Shown piece after piece: positions 34,552-36,294 of a stretch of DNA of 36,294 nucleotides. The DNA lies in the NCBI GenBank assembly GCA_943327105.2, contig CALPVV020000013.1, positions 1 to 36,294 of the forward strand, in the 5' to 3' direction. The stretch is from Nitrosovibrio sp. Nv4. GTDB taxonomy: Bacteria; Bdellovibrionota; UBA1018; CAIMNF01. The position numbers and the translations under genes are program-made. Below the pieces are notes generated by a model, which saw only the letters and a list, made by a program, of their open reading frames with translations, searched no databases and was not told the DNA's origin. The number at the start of each line of letters is the position of its first letter. Positions within the stretch are counted from its first letter, which is position 1.

Positions 34552-35882
34552 AAATCGCATCCATAATTCTTTTCATCTTATTTTCAATCAATACGAACGC
34601 ATCTGAGTTTTTCTTCGAGAAAGACCAGTCTTTGCCACTAGTGAATATCAATATCGCTTTGAAGGGCGGTTCGACACAGGACCCTGAGGGCAAAAATGGC
34701 GTTACCGATCTCATGTCGAGGCTGATATTGCGCGGAACCAAATCAAAGACCAAACAACAAATTGATCTCACACTAGATCAGCTAGGTGGCCAACTTGGAA
34801 CTGAAACCCGCGGCGAATTCATGGTCATCCGTGGGAGCGTCCTCTCTGAAAATCTTCCAGCTTTCTTGAATTTAATAGAAGAAATCCTGATCACTCCATC
34901 GTTTAGCCAGAAAGAGTTTGAAAAACTAAAAAAAGAACAAATTTCAAACTTGATGGAAAACCTGGATAATGATCAAAAATTGATGCGAACCAAGTTCGAT
35001 AGTATTATTTTCAAAGGCCACCCATTCTCAAAAATCAATCATGGCACGATCAAAGACATCACATCACTCACCATTACTGACATTCAAAATCAGTATAAGA
35101 AAATCATCAATCAGTCGAGAATGCTCATTCTTGCCTCGGGTGACACTGAAAAAACGGCATTCAGTGCTTTCCAAAAAAAGGTTGATGAAAAACTGAATTC
35201 AAATACTCAGATCGATGTCATCGAGCCATTCAAGAACTATCCACATAAAATCAAAGTCGTACTGATCGACAAACCCGATCGAACTCAAACCCAAATCTCA
35301 ATCGCACAGAGGGGCAGCAGCTTTACCAACCCATCACTCGATGCGATTCAAATCGGAAATTTCGCATTTGGGGGCGGCACTTTTCTTTCCAAATTAATGG
35401 TAGAGCTTCGAGTAAAGCGTGGATGGACTTATGGTGCCGGCAGTGCATTTAAAATGGCCAGCCAACCCCACAGCTGGAGAGTTTCGTTTTTTCCAAAAAA
35501 TGCCGATACTCCTGCGGCCATTAAAGAAACACTTCGCCTACTGACCGATCTGCGTGACCACGGCATCACCCAGGCCGAATTTGAAGCAGCAAAAAGTAGC
35601 ATGATCAATAGCGCAGGTTTTAATTTCAACACTCCTGAAAAGAGAATTGAAAATCTGATGGTTGAAAAAATATTCAATCTTCCTGAGGGCTACCATAAGA
35701 ATTTTGCCAAGCGTATTTCCGATATCAGTCTCGAAGATGTTAATCAGGCATTGAAAAAATTCATCGAGCCAGATCACGTGATTATCGGTTTAGTGGCAAC
35801 AGCTTCCATTACCAAAGCCGCTCTTGCAAAAGAACTGGGCATCAAGGAAGCCAATATTGAAATAGTTGATTATACTTTTTGA
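34548..35882 (+). CDS. M16-family peptidase-like protein, inactive partner subunit
   Basis: The 444-residue protein has a signal peptide (MKIASIILFILFSINTNA) without a lipobox. It aligns with the M16 fold, but where the active subunit has HLFEH it reads DLMSR (Asp54, Ser57, Arg58), so it cannot bind zinc. The C-terminal half keeps the Arg/Tyr substrate-binding motif (VKRGWTYGAG, about 289-298). This matches the non-catalytic subunit of heterodimeric M16B enzymes and of the mitochondrial processing peptidase. It overlaps the active-subunit gene by 4 nt and converges on a TerC gene with a 13-bp overlap. Confidence 0.9.
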   Translation: MKIASIILFILFSINTNASEFFFEKDQSLPLVNINIALKGGSTQDPEGKNGVTDLMSRLILRGTKSKTKQQIDLTLDQLGGQLGTETRGEFMVIRGSVLSENLPAFLNLIEEILITPSFSQKEFEKLKKEQISNLMENLDNDQKLMRTKFDSIIFKGHPFSKINHGTIKDITSLTITDIQNQYKKIINQSRMLILASGDTEKTAFSAFQKKVDEKLNSNTQIDVIEPFKNYPHKIKVVLIDKPDRTQTQISIAQRGSSFTNPSLDAIQIGNFAFGGGTFLSKLMVELRVKRGWTYGAGSAFKMASQPHSWRVSFFPKNADTPAAIKETLRLLTDLRDHGITQAEFEAAKSSMINSAGFNFNTPEKRIENLMVEKIFNLPEGYHKNFAKRISDISLEDVNQALKKFIEPDHVIIGLVATASITKAALAKELGIKEANIEIVDYTF

Positions 35883-36294
35883 TTCTTTTTCAAGCCGAAT
35901 ACGATAGCGACAGCCATCAAAATCCACTGCCCCCAGAACCAAGGGCTGTCGCTGGAATGAAAATCCACTCCAGAGAATGAGAACCCCTCTAAAACAACCT
36001 TGCCACCTACAATGGTAATCAACAAATACGCCGTTCTTTCAAGGTTGGGATAAATACCTAAAAACTTGATGAACTGATTCGCCGCAAATCGCATCATGAA
36101 GGTACCGATCAGCCCACCTGCTACAATGACCCAATATCGATTCGTCAGTGCCACTGCTGCAAGAATCGAATCAATCGCAAAGGCAATATCAGTCAATTCG
36201 ACAATCAACACCGTTGCCCAAAACCCTCTTGAGACCATTTCTTTTTCTTCTTTTTCTTCAGTAAAAAAGAAATACTGAACCGCTAACCAAAGCA
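35870..36294 (-). CDS. TerC-family integral membrane protein (C-terminal part, gene cut by window edge)
   Basis: The frame is open from the right edge to the stop at 35870, so at least 141 codons lie in the window and the N-terminus is outside. A TEEKEEKE loop is followed by VELTDIAFAIDSILAAVAL, the second acidic motif of the TerC family, and then three more helices (WVIVAGGLIGTFMMRFAA, TAYLLITIVGGKVVLEGF and WGQWILMAVAIVFGL). The ATG at 36238 is internal and not a likely start. It is related to, but clearly different from, the TerC gene at 26749. Its 3' end overlaps the M16 partner gene by 13 bp. Confidence 0.88.
   Translation of the reverse strand, partial: LWLAVQYFFFTEEKEEKEMVSRGFWATVLIVELTDIAFAIDSILAAVALTNRYWVIVAGGLIGTFMMRFAANQFIKFLGIYPNLERTAYLLITIVGGKVVLEGFSFSGVDFHSSDSPWFWGQWILMAVAIVFGLKKNQKV

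Overview
The window looks like chromosomal DNA of a Gram-negative bacterium of moderate G+C. It has outer-membrane assembly genes, a PilQ secretin, diaminopimelate metabolism and a classical division operon. The type IVa pilus genes follow the order known from Myxococcus xanthus (pilB-pilT-pilC-[pilS]-pilR-pilA-pilG-pilH-pilI-pilD-pilMNOPQ). Together with the low-to-moderate G+C, this points to a Bdellovibrionota-like or other former deltaproteobacterial lineage. That placement is an inference and was not checked by a search. I see no insertion sequence, prophage, CRISPR array or other sign of recent transfer. Every stretch without a gene is shorter than about 300 bases.

Region 1 (1-17685, all minus strand) is one densely packed run read from right to left: pilG, pilH, pilI, pilD, an unknown membrane protein, pilM, pilN, pilO, pilP, pilQ, a TPR protein, efp, accB, accC, a second TPR protein, tamB and an Omp85 (BamA/TamA-like) gene cut by the left edge. 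Many junctions are 1-4 nt overlaps (ATGA, TAATG, GTGA), so tight translational coupling is likely. The first half builds the inner-membrane platform, prepilin peptidase and outer-membrane pore of the pilus. The second half joins EF-P, two acetyl-CoA carboxylase subunits and an envelope-assembly pair.

Region 2 (17686-23381) holds the major pilin pilA on the plus strand, with a promoter that overlaps the divergent pilG promoter. A strong bidirectional terminator follows, then the convergent minus-strand block pilB-pilT-pilC-pilR. The pilR-like gene is unusual: it is a bare AAA+ sigma-54 activator core with no receiver domain and a DNA-binding helix-turn-helix cut in the middle. No pilS is present.

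Region 3 (23382-29463) is a mixed housekeeping stretch: ribF, two tRNA-Leu genes (UAG and CAG anticodons), an unrecognised exported protein, lysA, a TerC-family membrane gene fused by a TTGA overlap to an arginase/agmatinase-family gene, and a purine nucleoside phosphorylase.

Region 4 (29464-36294) has ftsQ-ftsA-ftsZ on the minus strand, detached from the usual mur/ddl genes. FtsZ carries a linker that is about half asparagine. A divergent pair of M16 peptidase genes follows, one active lipoprotein and one inactive partner, and then a second TerC-family gene cut by the right edge.

The main points of interest are the trimmed PilR-like activator, the unknown gene inside the pilus operon, the asparagine-rich FtsZ linker, and a recurring lack of Shine-Dalgarno sequences on genes that head transcription units.
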